A stretch of DNA of 5,496 nt, taken from WHTI01 sp046715095 (GTDB lineage Bacteria > Actinomycetota > CADDZG01 > WHSQ01). The stretch is from contig JBKJZQ010000172.1 in the NCBI GenBank assembly GCA_046715095.1, forward strand, positions 1 through 5,496. The letters run 5' to 3'. Of the stretch, positions 4,526-5,496 are shown piece after piece (the stretch's first letter is position 1; every line of letters begins with the position of its first letter). The translations under genes were made by a program, and so were the position numbers. Under the pieces are notes generated by a model, which saw only the letters and a program-made list of their open reading frames with translations, was not told the origin of the DNA and did no database searches.

Positions 4526-5478
4526 CCGGACGACGGTTCGCCGTTGACCTTGAAGAGGGAGACCTCGCCAACCCCCTTCAGCCGCTTGCGGCCGATCCGA
4601 GAAACGTCCATCTCCCGGTCGATATGTTCGAGCAGCGCCTTGGAGACGACGACGGTCGATGGCAGCGCGAACGCGGTGATACGCGCGGCGACGTTCACCG
4701 GCCGTCCGAAATAATCGCCCCCGAGCGGAAGGGCCTCGCCCACGTCGAGTCCGGCGCGAGCCGAAGGCAGAGCCTCGTCGGTGTCCGCTGCGGAGACGAT
4801 GTTCATCGCCGCGGTGAGCGCCGCGCCGGCGTCGGGCGACACGAACATGACTGCGTCCCCGATCGTCTTGACCATCCTGACGCCGGTCTCCGTGCAGACT
4901 TCGATCGACAGCTCCTCGAAACGTTCGACGAGCGAACCCAACTCCTCGCCGGGAAGATCGCCCGAGATCGAGGAGAAATCGACGAGGTCGGCGAACCCGA
5001 CCGCCATCAGAGAACCCGCGTCGCCGGTGTGAGCCTGGGTCAATTGCCTGAGGGCGGAAGCGAAATGCCTCAGGTGGATGTTCGCGATTGGCACACCGAC
5101 CAGCTCGAGGAGACGCGGGACGACCTCGTCGAGCATCGCGCTGTCGACCGTCTGACCATCCGACGTGAACCGTTCGAGGAAGAGCCGCGTCTCGGCATCT
5201 GCGATACGCGAGATCGCCTGGCCGTACGTGCGCGCCATGCCGACCAGTTCGTCGATGTCGAACCCGAGCTCGATCAGCGCGGCGAGAGACCGGAGCGAAG
5301 CAAGGTCGTTGTCGTCGAACGAGACCTCGTCGTCGTTGGGCTCGGGGAATCCGAGCGCCCGCCAGATGCGCTTGGTGGTCTCGAAGTCGACCCCCGTCCG
5401 CTCCGCTAACTCGGGACCGGTCATGGTCGGCTTCAGCCGGAAGCGGTCGGGATCGAACGACAGGGTGCCCACCCCCAC
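4522..5478 (-). CDS. Class III adenylyl cyclase, Rv1264-type
   Basis: The 318-residue soluble enzyme should convert ATP to cAMP. Residues about 10-150 form an all-helical N-terminal part like the autoinhibitory, pH-sensing regulatory domain of M. tuberculosis Rv1264: a helix-turn-helix-like start (GPELAERTGVDFETTKRIWRAL), then LIELGFDIDELVGMAR. The cyclase homology domain spans about 157-312. Key residues are all present: metal-binding Asp164 (FADLVDF) and Asp208 (KTIGD), adenine-selecting Lys204 and Asp255 (GGDYFG), and transition-state Asn262 and Arg266 (VNVAARI). The Lys/Asp pair predicts ATP rather than GTP use. No membrane segments are seen. The start is uncertain: GTG 5478 and GTG 5472 are both possible without a clear ribosome-binding site, and the frame is open to the window edge 18 bases away. 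The stop (4522-4524) overlaps that of the convergent remnant. Confidence 0.93.
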   Translation of the reverse strand: MGVGTLSFDPDRFRLKPTMTGPELAERTGVDFETTKRIWRALGFPEPNDDEVSFDDNDLASLRSLAALIELGFDIDELVGMARTYGQAISRIADAETRLFLERFTSDGQTVDSAMLDEVVPRLLELVGVPIANIHLRHFASALRQLTQAHTGDAGSLMAVGFADLVDFSSISGDLPGEELGSLVERFEELSIEVCTETGVRMVKTIGDAVMFVSPDAGAALTAAMNIVSAADTDEALPSARAGLDVGEALPLGGDYFGRPVNVAARITAFALPSTVVVSKALLEHIDREMDVSRIGRKRLKGVGEVSLFKVNGEPSSG

Positions 5479-5496
5479 AGCGTATGAGACGGGGGC

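Overview
The window looks like a chromosomal piece of a GC-rich actinobacterium, possibly an acidimicrobial or related lineage. The support is GC-rich third codon positions, GTG starts, a class III adenylyl cyclase of the mycobacterial Rv1264 type, and an intergenic RNA with the features of the actinobacterial 6C family. No insertion sequence, phage gene, tRNA, rRNA or CRISPR array was seen. Most genes have homologues in ordinary housekeeping or hypothetical families.

Layout, left to right: (i) the last codons of a short-chain dehydrogenase/reductase (1-38, +), followed after 24 nt by a small acidic hypothetical protein (63-497, +). (ii) An FxsA-family membrane protein (409-927, -) converges on that gene and overlaps it by 89 bp. 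(iii) Divergent from fxsA, a tandem rhodanese-fold protein without catalytic cysteines (981-1568, +). (iv) A YgjP-type HExxH metalloprotein (1565-2104, -) whose stop codon overlaps the rhodanese stop. (v) A 258-bp intergenic region (2105-2362) holding two TTGTG...CACAA palindromes, a predicted promoter, a 6C-like small RNA with two cytosine-rich hairpin loops, and a strong intrinsic terminator. (vi) An exported or lipoprotein fusion of an M23/LytM-like domain and an alpha/beta-hydrolase (2363-3826, -). (vii) A divergent small DUF7662-like protein (3946-4275, +). (viii) A 246-bp region (4276-4521) containing a degenerate membrane-protein remnant that resembles the end of AzlC. (ix) A soluble Rv1264-like adenylyl cyclase (4522-5478, -) near the right edge.

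The genes do not form one obvious pathway: strands alternate and most transcription units are single genes. The most interesting part is the 2140-2350 intergenic region. An 18-bp palindrome there fits both the Rex (NADH/NAD+ sensor) and Crp (cAMP receptor) operator patterns and lies over the predicted promoter of the small RNA. If Crp binds it, the adenylyl cyclase 2.3 kb away would make its ligand, but that link is inference. The second notable item is the M23-lipase fusion: its peptidase half keeps the zinc ligands but lacks both usual catalytic histidines, which suggests a cell-wall-targeting rather than cutting role.
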